This document shows positions 26,551 to 40,239 of a stretch of 64,000 bases of DNA, one piece after another. The stretch's first letter is position 1. Each line of letters begins with the position of its first letter. Source of the DNA: Trogon surrucura (taxonomy: Eukaryota; Chordata; Aves; Trogoniformes; Trogonidae); NCBI GenBank assembly GCA_020746105.1, contig CM036620.1, forward strand, positions 24,946,604-25,010,603. The letters run 5' to 3'. The position numbers were made by a program, and so were the translations under genes. Under the pieces are notes generated by a model. That model was not told where the DNA came from, searched no databases, and saw only the letters and a list, made by a program, of their open reading frames with translations.

Positions 26551-26815
26551 TCGTGTTAGAAAGGAACTCAGGAAATCTCCAGTATAAGCTCCTGATCAAA
26601 GCAGGGTCAGCTGTGAAGCGAGGCCAGGTTGCCCAGAGTTTTATCTTCCTGTGTCCTGAAAATTTTCAAGGTTGGGATGGCTCAGCCTGCCCGGGCAACC
26701 TGTGCCACCATTTGAATATCCTTATGAAGAAAATGTTTTTCTTTCTGATCAGTCCTGCCCTCCCTATTCTCAGTTTATGTTCTGTTGCCCAGTGTGACAC
26801 ACCTTGTTGTGACAA
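26551..26815 (-). mobile_element. Old CR1 3' fragment, minus strand
   Basis: The order of blocks is that of a reversed CR1 3' region: AAAGGAACTCAGG, then AGCTCCTGATCAAAGCAGGGTCAGC, GGCCAGGTTGCCCAGAG, AAAATTTTCAAGGTTGGGATGG, GGGCAACCTGTGCCACCATTTGA, and a CAGTTTATGTTCTGTTGCCC block. It is clearly diverged from the younger CR1 copies, with no open frame. Confidence 0.82.
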
Positions 26816-29800
26816 GAATCATAGCTTTAGTGGCAGAGGAGCTGGAAATTAATTAACATACTGTGTGCTTATTTTTCCTTTCTCTGCTTTCCTGTGCAAC
26901 AATTTCTTTTTCTATATAATGGGCATAATGAACCCACCCATCCTAGTAAAAAAAGTTGAAAAAAAAAACCAGATAGGCAGCAGGAAAAACACCAGCTTTA
27001 ACCTGAGGTTGATTCTCTGTTTATAGCTACACTGAATCAATTGTGATTACTCAAGTTAGGTAACTCTGCAGCCTCAGAGAAAGGAGGAAAGGTTAGGACA
27101 GGAAAGTAGGAAAAGGATAGTGCTCTCTTGCTTTATTTGCAGAATAAAGTCAGTGGAGTACTAATCAGTGTTGAGGGTTATTGCATATTGTGTGTCAGAG
27201 GTGCTGTCATGTGCTTTGCATATACTTTCAGTAATTAAAACCTGCAAAGGAAGATATTGCTTAAATGTCCCTTCTGCTGCAGAACAATCATGATGAACCT
27301 TAGCAGCCATGGGGCATAGTAGTATAAAGCAGTGACAACCTCATCTGAAGCGAACCTCTTCCTGTGGACTTTCTGTGTCTCTTGCTGAGCATGCAATTTG
27401 AGGTGTGTTTCTCAAGGATGAGGAATTTGAAGAGTGTAGTAATTTGCCACCAGGCCAGTGTAATTGTACAACACAGGCAGGGCTAGAAGGAAATAGTAAG
27501 TTAAGGAACTGAAGAAAAAATATTATTTCTTTCATTTTCTTTTGGAGAAAATGTTGTGAAGTGTTTTAACATTTCTGTGTTTCAAGTCTCCATGTCTTTT
27601 GAATCTCAGTGTCGGAAAGTATTTTTACAGTCCAGTGCTGCTTTTCTTTCTCTAGTGTTTTGAAAATGACCTAATATGAGGGAAAAAGGTGGGAGTAATA
27701 TCAGCAAAACTGGTTTGTCATACTACAGGCACATAAGCTTATTTGTATATTACAAACGTGTTTAATGGAATACTGTGAGGTAATTATTACGAACCCTCCA
27801 GTGTTACTGATGATTTTGTGAAGCATACTTATGTGACTATTTAATTTCTAATGCTGTGACTTGTCCCAGTGAGATCAGCAAATCTAATCCTAGCAGGTAG
27901 AATTGAGCACATGCACAGGCCTTCTCAGAACTGGGGCCTGTAGGAGGAAAGTGCAGCACAGCTGGGTCCAGAGGTAAGAGTTTGGAGTCTCCTACTGGTT
28001 TTTTGTGCTGAACCTCAGCTTCCTAATACACGGTCCCCCCCTCACCCTACCAGCTAGCCTGCCCAAGCTGTCCCTATTTCTGTCAGCACAAGATGCTGGA
28101 GCTGTCTCCACCTGCTCCCAGAGCTGGCTGGCTGTGGAGCCAGGCCACCTTGAAAGGCAGCCCCTAGGGAAGGGGAGAACAGATGCTTGAGGATAAGCCA
28201 CGAAATATCTATTAAATGAAAACGATATATGTATATGCACAGTTAGTTTTTTTTGTTTAAAGAATTTTTTTTTTCCCCCAAACATGAAATATATTGTGTG
28301 AAGGAAATTGACTTTTCTGAGTTAGCTGTGTGTTTGTTACCCAAAGTAAAAATGGATAAGAGTTAATCACATCCACGTTGTACAAAGTCTTCAGTGTGTC
28401 TTGGAAACTTGCAAATATTAACCGGCAAGTTTTGCTGTAGAAAAACCATGGCCATGGCTTGGAGAGGATATGCACAATTGAGAGATTATATGGCCAATGG
28501 AGAGGGGAGAGATGTATGTCACAGTGCTAATCTGTGTCTGAAGTGTGCTGCACCTTTTTTATCTCACCTTGGTAAGATACTCAAGTTCTCTGTACTTAGC
28601 CAGTACACAAGGAAACAAATATTTTTGACCAGCTAGAGATAATTTTGTGTAAATTTTAGGTGGACTGCTAGTTTCTGAGCCCTCTGGTTATAAAAATGTG
28701 CTGCTTCTTGTCTAAATCCTTTCAACTCTAAACAAACAGGATACAATTTTTTTAGTTCAGTTTTTGAACCAAAAGAGATGAATAAGGGGGAAGGGACTTC
28801 AGCTGTCTTAATTTGGACTAGAATATGATAAAGAATTCAAAAGGCCTTATAATACCACTAGAAAAATCTCTCTCAGTCATGGTAATTAGTACTCGATTAA
28901 TAGAAATTAGATTCATTTTCCACAGAATGTGGATACTTCTTCCATGTTTATATTTGACAGCCTCCAATCCCTAAAAATCTGCCAAGCTTCCAGTACGAAT
29001 TAATATAGGTAAGTTTTAGTCCAAGGTGATATTTTTGGGTTTGAATGCTTGAGAGTTTATTGGGCAAGAGGAGTTCATTGGACCTTAAAACAGGCATATT
29101 ACATTGCACTTCAGATCAAAAAGATTTAGAGACATAGGCATTGTTATTAGATAAAAATAAAAATAAATGGACAATTGAGCTCATGGACAAATTGATTCTA
29201 GAGCACTCAGCACAAAAGAAGAATGTGTCTTTCATTGCCAACAAGTTACTGCACTTTATGATCTATTTCATTGCATCATAAATGTTATAATGACCAACTG
29301 TGCCAAGACAGTAAAGGTATGTGACGTGTAGCTATGGTACCTTTTTCAGACAGAACAGGAGGAGGGAGAGGTTTGTCTCCAGCATACATAGCACTGGCTT
29401 CATACAAGCCAAATATTTGACATCTCAGATTTTTTTTTTGTCAACTAGTTCTTCTTTTTTTAACTGACTCATGGTTTAGGAATAGGGTCAGTAAACAGAC
29501 GGCCTTGCTTATTATAGAGACAATTTGTTACATGTTGCCAGTATTTCTGCTTTTAAATTAATGTGTACTTTTAGATCAATGTTTATTGCTAATACTAAGA
29601 TACTTCCAAAGAAAAAACCATGCTGCTTTATGGCTGCCTGTTCGTTTAAAAACATGCTCTAATATGGTAGGTAGAATAAAACTACATCCTTGATTGTTGA
29701 GCTTTAAGACACTTCTTTTTCTTTTAGTTTTTTCAGGTGAAGGATTGAGTCCATTGTCATATTGTTTTGGGGATCTACAGACAGAAGTGTTGTACACATG

Positions 29801-31729
29801 TGGAAGATGTAAATTATAATTTCATAGCTCTGACATTTGTTTCAGGTTACAGTGTGCAAGATATAATTGCATCTTCTTGCCTATTTAAGTTAAATTTGCA
29901 CTTTGCTGGCTTACTATGTATTACACAAGCATCAAGGAGGGGAAATTCTGATATCAAAATTCCATCAGTGAACATGTAAGACAGAACATGGAAGCATGAG
30001 TTAGAACACTTCAGTCTGTTTCTCTGTCTGCATGACACTGGATAAAGTCTCTTAGAGGATAAAATCACTTTAGATACTAGTTTTATGGTGAAGAGCTAAA
30101 AATAAAAGGGCAAAATATCTTTGAGGGGGTAGAAATACTGACCCAATCTCATTTCAGATTCCTGTGCTGAGAGTAGAAGAGATGTGATGAGGAGACAAAA
30201 GCGGGTTTATGAAGGTGATGACCAAGGATGACCAATTAAATGTAATTTTTACATAGAAAAGATGTTATAAGAGTAACCTGGCAGGTAGCTGTGGGGCAGA
30301 ATTTTTTTGTAAGTGAGGCAATGGAGTAAGGCAAAGATGCTGATAACACAGTGAGAGATAGCTATGGAAGCAGCATGCTCCTATATCAGTTTTCCTTCAC
30401 TTCTGAAGAGTGGAGATTAATTAGCAACCATGTTCATATAGCTGAGGACACCTTATGCAAGGTCTTTTAGTAACTTCAAATTCAATCACTGTTCATGGTA
30501 CACAATGGCCTTATTTGTGCTCTAGTTTAATATGTCATTTTCCATGATGAAGGCATATTCTGGCTGTGTCATGGTGTGGTTATTTTTTTAAAGACTTTAG
30601 GCTTTCGTGGGATTCACACTTGTAAGTTTATCACACTTGGAAATCTCTTAACAGGAAGATACTTGACTGCTTTCTAGGTGCTTTTTTTTTTTGCTACTGT
30701 TTCCGCTTTTCTTCCTAAAATGTACTTATTCTGTTTTCTTTACACAATTTGAAACGTTTAAAAACTTCTGGCCACTTTTCAAGTGCAGGGCTGAGACTGT
30801 CTTGCTTCATCTCCATAAAATAATATTCAATACTTGGAAGTGAAAATTAGATGAATAGAATATCATATCTAATAGAATACCTGTGACAGGGAAACTGCAA
30901 AATTTGAATCTAAAACTGTAACACTGTTATTAATGGGCTACATTATGATATACTTTCTCTTAAATCCAGGACATGAATTAGATATGATATTCTTCTCCCA
31001 TTCCTTATTACTCTTCAACAAACTAGTGATTCACTTTGTTTCAGCTTGGCACAGAGATTAAAAAATTATGATGCAGACCATGTTTGTGTTGTTTATTAGT
31101 TCAAACAAATATGAATATTCATTGTTTCCTATTTTATGTAACAAAATAGATATTGAAGTAGTTGCTGTAGCAGGTTTTATGTCTGATAAAAATGAAGTCA
31201 GTGAGTGGATAGCATTAGACGAAAATAAACTGAAAATATAGTTGTGTTAGGCCTATTTTACCCTAAAAGCTTGATAACAAGTGTGGGCTGATGAAGCATC
31301 TCTGACAGTTATTCAAGGTTGTCTGTAGAAACAGATGAGGTCCTTCTGAAGAACAAATGAATTATACTGGAAATAAACAAGATTGCTTTGTCTTAAGTAT
31401 CATGGAAAAATAAGCAAACTTTTTTTTAAAAATGATAAATAGTAAAATAAACTTTTCAGCAGCAAAGAGAAAGACAACCTTTGTTTGCATTTTTAGTAGT
31501 GGAAAGTTAATTTTTGTGTTAAAAGTAAAAAAGCCTAAAAAAACTTGAAATGGTGCCTCTCATTTTGTAATGAGTAAAATGAAAAAGCAAAGGAAACCTT
31601 TATGGAGAACATTTGATTTATTAATCTCGTGAAAAGAGAAATGTTTGGGAAGAAAATTATCAAGCCATTCAAATAAGGAGTTTGGATAACGATGTGTGAA
31701 ACAGTTGAAAGAAACTGGAAGCCCTAATC
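26816..31729. other. AT-rich unique interval, no gene seen
   Basis: A modestly GC-richer patch lies at 28020-28190 with no CpG clustering. No open frame exceeds 100 codons and no known domain, transposon or RNA gene is recognised. Confidence 0.5.
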
Positions 31730-31807
31730 ACAGAATCACAGAATGTTAAAGGTTGGAAGGGACCTCAAAGATCATCTAGTCCAACCCCCCTGCCAGAGCA
31801 GGATCAC

Positions 31808-33120
31808 CTACACTAGAGCGCACAGGAACGCGTCCAGGCGGGTTTTGAATGTCTCAAGAGATGGAGATTCCACAACCTCCCTGGGCAGCCTGTTCCAGTG
31901 CTCAGTCACCCTCACAGTGAAAAAGTTTTTCCTCATATTTTTCTGGAACCTCCTGTGTTCCAGCTTCCACCCATTGCCCCTTGTCCTGTCAGTGGACGCC
32001 GCTGAAAAGAGCCTGGCTCCATCCTCCTGACATTCCCCCTTGACATATTTATAAACATTGATGAGGTCACCCCTCAGCCTCCTCTTCTCCAAGCTAAAGA
32101 GATCCAGCTCCTTCAGCCTTTCCTCATAAGGGAGATGCTCCACTCCCTTCACCATCTTTGTGGCTCTACGCTGGACTCTCTCAAGCAGCTCCCTGTCCTT
32201 CTTGAACTGAGGGGCCCAGAACTGGACACAATATTCCAGATGCGGCCTCACCAGGGCAGAGTAGAGGGACAGGAGGACCTCTCTTGACCTACTTGCTACT
32301 CCCCTTCTAATACACCCCAGGATGCCATTGGCCTTCTTGGCCACGAGCGCACACTGCTGGCTCATGGTCATCCTGCTGTCCACTAGAACCCCCAGGTCCC
32401 TTTCCCCTGCACTGCTCTCCAGCAGGGCAGTCCCCAACCTATATTGGCACATGGGGTTATTTTTTCCCAAGTGCAAAACTCTACACTTGCCCTTATTAAA
32501 CTTCATCAGATTTCTCCCCGCCCAGCCCTCCAGCCTGTCCAGGTCTCTCTGAATGGCTGCACAGCCTTCTGGTGTGTCAACCACTCCCCCCAACTTCGTA
32601 TCATCAGCAAACTTGCTGACAACATTCTCTAATCCCTCATCCAGATCATTGATGAATATATTAAACAGCACCGGCCCAAGCACTGACCCCTGAGGGACCC
32701 CACTAGACACAGGCATCCAGCCAGACTCGGCCCCATTGACCACAACCCTCTGGCTTCTTCCCTTCAACCAGTTCTCGACCCACCTCACTACTTGGTCATC
32801 CAGACCACACTTCCTCAGTTTACCTATGAGGATGCTGTGGGAGACGGTGTCAAAGGCCTTGCTGATGTCCAGGTAGACCACGTCCACTGCATGGCCACCA
32901 TCCATCCACCTGGTTATGTCTTCGTAAAAGGCTATCAGGTTGGTCAAACATGACTTCCCCTTGGCAAAGCCATGCTGACTGCCCCTAATAACCTTCTTAT
33001 CCTTGATATGCCTAGAGACAGTGTCAAGGATAAGATGTTCCATCACCTTTCCAGGGATGGAGGTGAGGCTGACCGGTCTGTAGTTACTCGGGTCATCCTT
33101 CCTGCCCTTCTTATAGACTG
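31808..33120 (-). pseudogene. CR1 ORF2, reverse transcriptase to C-terminus (3' segment)
   Basis: The first ATG in this segment is at 33046 and gives 412 codons, ending at a stop at 31808; the coding frame continues upstream of that ATG to the frameshift near 33120. Counting from that ATG, the reverse transcriptase motifs are intact: motif [12 protein letters not shown] with Asp60 and Asp66, motif [11 protein letters not shown] at 116-125, and motif C FADD with Asp148 and Asp149. Downstream are the conserved [42 protein letters not shown] and [14 protein letters not shown] blocks typical of CR1. In an intact element this enzyme performs target-primed reverse transcription at a nicked site. 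Here it is cut off from its endonuclease by the frameshift and by 5' truncation. No promoter is present, so it is called a pseudogene. Confidence 0.93.
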
Positions 33121-34134
33121 GAGGACATTCGCTTTCCTCCAGTCTTCAGGCACCTCACCTGTTACCCACGACTTACCAAAGATGATGGAGAGTGGCCTAG
33201 CAATGACTCCCGCCAGCTCCCTCAGCACCCGTGGGTGCATCCCATCAGGGCCCATGGATTTATGAATGTCCAAGTGTTCAAACTGATCCTTAACCCACTC
33301 CTCATCAATCAGGGCAGACTCCTCCTTTGTCATGACTTCCTCTGGGGCCTTAGGGGACTGAGGCTCCTGAGGACGGTCTCCAACAGTGTAGACAGAGGCA
33401 AAGAAGGCATTCAGCAACTCTGCCTTCTTTCTGTCCTCTGTCTCCAGGACACCCACCTCATTCAACAGAGGGCCTACATTGCCTCTAGTGTTAGTTTTGT
33501 CAGCAATGTATTTGAAGAAGCCCTTTCTGTTGTCTTTGACCTCCCTTGCAAGTTTTAACTCCAAGGAGGCCTTAGCTTTTCTGATTGCCTCCCTGCACTC
33601 CCTGACAGCTGCCCTGTACTCTACCCAAGTGGTCAGCCCTTCCTTCCACAATTTAAACACCCTCCCCTTCCACCTGAGTCTGCCCAGCAGATCCCTGGTT
33701 AACCAAGCAGGTCTCCTGGATCTCTTTCTTGATTTCCTACCTGATGGGATGCACTGATCCTGAGCTTCAAAGAAGTGGTCTTTGAATGCCAACCAACTGT
33801 CTTGGGCCCCTTTACCTTTCAGCTCCCTGTCCCACGGGGTATCCCCCAGTAATTGCTTGAAGAGGCCAAAGTTGGCCCTTCTGAAGTCCAGAGTTGCGAT
33901 CCTGCTTGCTATTCTGTTTTTACCGCACAGGATCCTGAACTCTACCATCTCATGGTCGCTGCAGCCAAGGTTGCCCTCAACCTTCACTGCTTCAACCAGT
34001 CCTTCCTTGTTGGTGAACACAAGGTCCAGCAGCGCTCCTCTCCTGGTAGGCTCATCTACCATTTGCATCAAAAAGTTATCATCGATGCACTGGAGGAACC
34101 TCCTGGACTGAGGATGGCTGGCTGTGTGGGACAA
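33120..34134 (-). pseudogene. CR1 ORF2, endonuclease C-terminal end and linker (5' segment)
   Basis: An open stretch of 363 codons (33043-34134) of which the CR1-like part reaches the frameshift near 33120. Residues 35-42 (LLDLVFTN) and 59-61 (Ser-Asp-His) are the last motifs of the APE-type endonuclease; the earlier catalytic motifs lie upstream of the truncation and are absent. The linker follows, with RPAWLTRDLLGRLR, MGPDGMHPRVLREL and EDWRKANV. After KANV the sequence shifts frame and reads about 26 unrelated residues to a stop. The best explanation is a single-base loss relative to CR1 relatives. The ATG used is arbitrary because the true ORF2 start is missing. Confidence 0.9.
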
Positions 34135-34170
34135 GGACAGGTTGTTCCTGAATCCTTCCCTGAAAACTCA

Positions 34171-37100
34171 GACTCAAACTTTACGTAGCTCGTGTTATAC
34201 TTGTAATTTCTACTGGGATTTGATTAAGAGATGTTAATAATACAATAACATATGCTGTGTTTCCTTACAATTCCCTTCCAGTTTTGCAGATCTAAGGAGC
34301 GGTAATTTTTTTGCAGGAAGCTAATATTTGGTGAGACCAGTGATGGGGATATGGGAGGAAGAGAATAACAGTTTCAACAGAATAAAGAGAACCCAAATAT
34401 TTTAGTGCTCAGTCCAAAAAAGAATAGTTTTGATAACATCTGCTCTTATCAGAATGCCTTACATGAATGTAAGGCAGGGCAGAGGACTAAGTTCCCTTGC
34501 CAGTAATAAGGCATGCAACCTAAAGTATACCCTCTAAATTAGTGAAAGCAACACAAACTTTTTATGCAGAGAAAGGAACTTGTTCCAAAACTATAGGTTC
34601 TAACATGTAAAGCCATCGTTTTAAATATAAATTATTTGCATCCTCGGAGGTCTTTAATAAAAGTTTTTGGGTGTTTATTCAATTTTTGGTAGGTCCGAAC
34701 CCTGAATAATTTGCACTGTAAGATGCACAACCTTTTCTTACAGGAGTTCATTCATCGCTTCCTTCTGTGTATTCTTCTTAGTTAATATGGTTTTCCTGAG
34801 AAGGAAAATCAACTTATTTATTATTTTAGTGTTTTCCACGGAGGATTTATGCAGCATTGTATACAGCACATAGTACAGTCTATGAAAAGAGAATCAAATT
34901 ACAGTAGTTCTTGTTTCCTAGGCACTGTTCCATCTCCCAAATAAATGAATAATATGGCAGAGCAGAGTCTTGCTAATCTGTACTCAGGGGAGAAACTGCA
35001 GATTTGATTAGTGAGATTTGAAGACTGCCCACCTGTGGATAGTGTTGTGGTGAGTCAGAGCAGGGAATTTTTTCAATGCAGAAGCTTTTTCCTCATGCAA
35101 AATGACCTTTTCTCAATGTTACTGGGCAGAAATCTTTGCTCCTGGACCACTCACCTGGAAGCCTGTTAGTGCTTTCACACTAATTATGAAACTGGCAGGG
35201 TCTCCTGCCTGCTACTCCAGCAAAGGCAAAAGATTTGCCATGTTGATGGTTATCAACATTGACACAGCCCCCTCCCCTGCCACCCAGGAAAAAAAACTTC
35301 CTTCCCAAAGCCACACCAGTGGCTGGATGAGAGTGAAGAAGAGTTGTGAAATACCCTGTTCACCCTTGAGAAGGGAGGCATTCTCCCTGAAAATGTGGTA
35401 GCAGAGCTGGGAAGCTTCTGCATGACCGAATGCCCACGTTTGGGGCATATTTGCAGAAGCTCAGTTTGTTCACATTGGGGGCTTCTGTCTCTGTGTGTGG
35501 CATCTCCTGTTCTTCTGCATCAGCACGTGGTAACCACTTGAGTAACAAAACATCATCGAGGCAAAAGCAGGAATCTTGCCTGACGGTAGTGCCTGCAGCC
35601 ATCAAACCTTGTATTTGTGGCTCAAGAACTAAGCACAGTAGGGTTAGTCACTGTTAATTAGAATTACAGCAAAGGTTCTTCACCAGTGATAGTAGTACTT
35701 GACTACATTGTGTTTATCTGGGAGATGGCATATTGAGCATTTTTATCAAGCTCAATTTTAATGTGCTTTCCAAACTGTCAGCCTTTAGAAAGGTGATAGG
35801 TGGAAAGAAAATGATAGCTGTTGATAAGGGATTATTCAGATTATCTATGAAATTATAATTTCATATCAAACCATTGCCAGAAACATCATTACCCTTTTCA
35901 CCCATACAGTGAAAATGAACTTTGTTTTTTTAGGAAACATGAATCTTCCATCCTGTGGGGAAAAAAAAACAAAAAAGATCCTACCAGCAGTTACACCAGC
36001 TGCATACCATTAATTTTGGGTTTTGTTAATGATTGTGAAACATAACAAAGATAACAAGGAGAAAATAGCTTTTTCAGTTATAAAAGGATGCTTTTTTTCC
36101 CTTTCCATGTACTTATATAGTGATATATACATGCAGCTGTGATATGTTTTGAAAAATTGCCACAGTTTGCAAGAAACGCAGCAGAATGAATACCATGCTG
36201 AGGATCAACAAATTGCTTATAAAACATGTACCTAGGAAACAACTTAATTTTTGCCAGCGGTAGCATTTGAAGAGCTTTCCCCGTTGAATAAAAATTGCAG
36301 TTTAGTTAAACTAAGTTTACGTAGCTGGTATTCTGTGACTTCTGTTTGTTATGAGCTGTTTCTTCATGCTTTCTCACCTGTTGTTCTCTGTGTGGGTCTT
36401 GTTTCTTACACTTGCATTGTAAAATGCTTGGGACAAGCACTACGATTTCTGTAGCTTGCAGGGGCTGCTGGTTCAGTGTTGTCGTAGGGTTTTTTTTGTT
36501 ATAATCTATGATTTGAATAGTGTTTCAACGTGAATTATGACAGTTGTAAAGCAACAGGGTTTTTGTAACATGCTTCCCTCCTACCTGTAGTACAAACAAG
36601 GCTAAAATAACTTAATTAAACGTAATAGATGTTTTCATGTTATGCTGCTAGTCAGTAACAGTCTTACAGTATATTGCACATATCTACAGAAGTATATATA
36701 ATAGTTCACCCTAAATTGTTTACATCGCAAACCAGAAAATTCAAATGATTAATGGGAGCTGCACCCAATAACATCGTAGCAGCGAACTTTGGGGAAAGAG
36801 TGGGCAGAGAATTTATGATTTATGCCAGAGGAGACAAACAGGTCCTTTTGGTTTTAAGAGAAATACTCATTAGAATAAAATAATAAAAATAAATTCTAGA
36901 TTGTGTTATTCTTCCACTAGCTCTTTTTAAGACACACATGTGCAATGGCACAGAAGCTGTGAGGACACTGAATCACATACTTTAGTTTTGGTTGGGTTTT
37001 TTTGAGCAAGATGTACAGGTTTCTAATTGGACTATGAGTTCAGCCAAGATAGTGCCCTGTACTGAAGCACTTTTATTTTTATTAGAAATTGTCGTGTCCC

Positions 37101-40100
37101 AAACAGAACTTAATACAGTAAAACCACCTCAGAAGGAAGATGAGATTTTTAGGAGTTTAATCTCTTTGTTTCTGCATTTCTCAGGTATAAGTACATCTGT
37201 GTGATGAACCATGCATACTCCTAATTTCTTAATATACAGAAAACTTAGAATTGTTCCCAGTCCTAATGCTTTTGGAGAGATAGACGTTAATATGACTCAG
37301 GCATACATTGAATTTGCAGCTGCAAAATAAGGAATAAAATGTGTTCTGTTCCAGTGTTTTGTGGGCATGGTTAAAAGATGAGCAGAAACCTTATTTAAAC
37401 TGAGCTATTATATTTTATTGCTCTAGGAATTTCTACTCTTTAATCCAGCCTTCAATGCCATTTTTTCGAATAGAGGCATTTACAGTTAAATTTGTGGTTC
37501 ATGTACATCAATCCAGTCTAATAATTTGAAAAACAGTCATTTACAATAACCATGTAATTAGACTTTTACAACTATGAGTGCTGGTGATTATCAGCAAATG
37601 GCATTGATTTCAGTAGGCCATCAGTTCAGATAATTATTTTAAAGGAAATTAAGTGTTTAAGTTCTCTAAAAAGATTTTTTTTTTAATTTAAAAGTTGTTC
37701 TCCAGCTTGTTAGACTTACTCCATGTGAGAAGCACACTAGTCTAATCACAAAAATTAGATTAGCCCAAAGTTGTGTAGCCAGTCTGAAGTATCCTCTCTG
37801 TTACTACATTGGTCTAGTTACTTAGGTGCACCTTAACCTTCTTTGCTTTGCAAGGAGCTTCGTATTTGTAAGTTGTCTGTCCTGGATATTCAGTAGAAAT
37901 ATGGGAAGGCGCTGGCAGCTCATCCCCACTAGGAAGACCTTGGAAAGTGAGTAGGTTATCAGCTGAGTGAATGCGTACCCTGAGGCATGTCCTATACACC
38001 CAGCTGAAACAGACAGCCCGAGTTCAGGTTACCCTTAAGCTTGGCAGGTGTTTCTAGAAAAGGAGGAGGCAGTTGAAGAGAGTTGGATATTTACAGCTAT
38101 GTAAGGGTCTGGGTTGACTTTCTAATGGAGAGAAAACTTGCAGGGGTTTGTTTGTAAACTAGTGGTTTGGCCAGAAGGCAGACACGTTGCCCAGCTGCCA
38201 AGTAGCATTGCAGAGTTTGACAAAGCTGATTCCATACAGAAAATGCAGAGGCACAGCTGTGCTTGGGGTGGCAATGAGAGCTGAGCAATGACAATATTTT
38301 CTAACCTGGGTGGCATTTGTTCAGAGCAGCAGTCTGCAAAGTAAAGGCTGAGCTCAGTTATGAGCATATCTGGAGAAAACTTGCTCTGCCCTTACTGCTT
38401 TTTCTTCTCTCTTGAGAGTTCAAACTTTCAGGGACTTTGTACTTGAATTCATTCCTCCTTTTGGCACTTTTGTGTTTTCTGCCGTAGTTGACAAGAGCTC
38501 CTTGAGATATACCAACCCCTTTTATCAGAGCTCTGCACGCAGGCTGGCACTTGGCTGCTCTACATGCTATACAAGGCTGTGGCATATGAATAGGAAAGCT
38601 GTCTGAACTTTCTGGAGTAGCAGACTACATAAATTATTCTGCACAGTTACATCTAAAAGTATTATTCTGAAATTGAAGTGTAATATTTTTTTTCAAGTTA
38701 TCAGTCATTTATAGACTGTAGATAGCTTAAATAGCCAAATAAAAATTTGTTGTGAATATAAACAAATTTAATAAAAATGAAGCTTTTAAGCCAAGAATAC
38801 AATGCAAGTCATCCCAGTCTTACAAACTCATGAATAGCAATTTTAGAGTGAAAAAACTCATTCGTGAAAGGTCTCTGAGTAGCTGTAGAACAGGAGCTGG
38901 AAGGAAGGCAAACAATGTTTTAAGAAAGAGTTAAAGAAGAATTGCAGAAATTTGGAGCATAAGTCTCAGAACTCAATGGGATAGACAGTGTAGAAATTAA
39001 TCTTTAAAGTGTCCATCAGTCATTTAGACAAATAAAAAGACTGAGCCAGCATATTTACACAAGGTCTGAATTTTTCTTGACAAATCTTGTTAAGATAAGA
39101 CTTATAAAACCTGCAGACATAATGCAGAGGGCATGCAGATAGTTATCATATGTGTGAGTCTGGAAAATATACTTAATGCACAGTATCCATAAAGTATGTG
39201 TGAAAGTTCTGTGTCTTAAGGATCAAAATCTCACTGCATGATTTAAGTCACAGCTCAGTGCTGAAAAAAATCGGATTGTTTCTGGACAAGGTAGTATCAA
39301 AGGCTTGGAGACTAATGCTGCTCATATTCATGTCATGCGCAGATATCTTGCAGAAAGTCTTACTGGTGCTGTGCTGGATTTTGACACAGAGTAGCCTTTC
39401 AATCTCCCTCTGGTGTAACAAAGACATAGACCTTCAGGAAGGTCGATCTGTGATTTCTGCTGGGATTTGAGATGAAACTACAGGATTCTGTGAGGTTTTG
39501 AGGTACAGCTCTGAGGTCAGCTGGTAAGCCAACACTGAGAATGAGAAAATCCTAAAAGGATCACTGTGAAAGCTCCTGGGGTGCCAGGAGAAGACGGGTT
39601 GCCTGCTGCAGACTGCATACAGTCACCCGGAGAAACACTGCAGACCAAAAAGTGGTCCTAGGAGAAAGTGGCCGAGTAATGTCACACAATGATAAAATGA
39701 TCACCTGATGAACCTGTGTGCACTGAAGTGTCTGATGGATAAAAAACAGCGTGTGTTTGTCCACGTGGATCAAGGGAAGGAGATCCTGACTGTTGAATCA
39801 CTTAGGAGACTTGTTGGAACTCTGGTCCTAAACACCCCAGAGAGGTCATGAGGAGGAAGATGTCCTACCCTCCCTTCTGGAAACATTCGTAGGATATCCA
39901 AGATGAGAGCCTAGCACCTGAAGAAAGGTGTCTGCTCATTTCCCTGGGTAACTGTGCGTATGGACTGATAACTTTGTGTGTGCACTGAACTACAGAAGTG
40001 AGTAGGAATGTCTTCTGTTCTTTAATCTGTACTGACAAAGGTATTTTAATCCCTAATTTAGCCCATGATAACTAACTTTACAGGCTCTATGTCAACAGTA

Positions 40101-40233
40101 GATGTCAGGATAAAGTGCTGGATTCAGAGAGATATGATTAGGTTAACAACATAACCAGGTAATCTTGTGTTTAGTTTTAAATCAGTCAGGTATAAAGTTA
40201 TGTGGCATCAGCCTAAAAATAAATATCATTATG
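34171..40233. other. Unique interval; possible eroded repeat at 39240-39990
   Basis: 34171-39240 is AT-rich with no recognised gene or transposon. From about 39240 to 39990 the sequence is GC-richer, with blocks such as CACCCCAGAGAGGTCATGAGGAGG and GGACTGATAACTTTGTGTG. These have the feel of an old avian LTR or ERV-derived sequence, but I could not find termini, a duplication or a second copy. No open frame exceeds 100 codons and no domain is recognised. Confidence 0.45.
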
Positions 40234-40239
40234 TATATA
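40234..40239. repeat. Target-site duplication TATATA, left copy
   Basis: A hexamer abutting the TGAAGAGGG terminus, matched by 40617-40622. Both sides are TA-rich, which weakens the call. Confidence 0.6.

Larger units (their letters stand above)
31730..34170 (-). mobile_element. Long 5'-truncated CR1 LINE, minus strand, relatively young
   Basis: This 2.4-kb CR1 non-LTR retrotransposon is inserted on the minus strand. Its 3' end at 31730 shows the tandem AATCACAG units (complement of the CR1 ATTCTGTG tail), then CTTCCAACC-type 3' UTR on the complement. ORF2 follows from 31808 upward. It covers the end of the endonuclease domain, the linker, the complete reverse transcriptase and the C-terminal domain. 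ORF1 and most of the endonuclease are missing, the usual 5' truncation. Two open segments (363 and 412 codons) are separated by one frameshift near 33120; I saw no other break over 2.3 kb. This suggests recent insertion. Its 3' end shares a subfamily with 50041-50254. The 5' edge is uncertain by about 25 bp. Confidence 0.96.

Noticed and set aside
33235-34188. Several plus-strand open frames (to 111 codons) opposite the CR1
   Set aside because: They are antisense shadows of CR1 ORF2.
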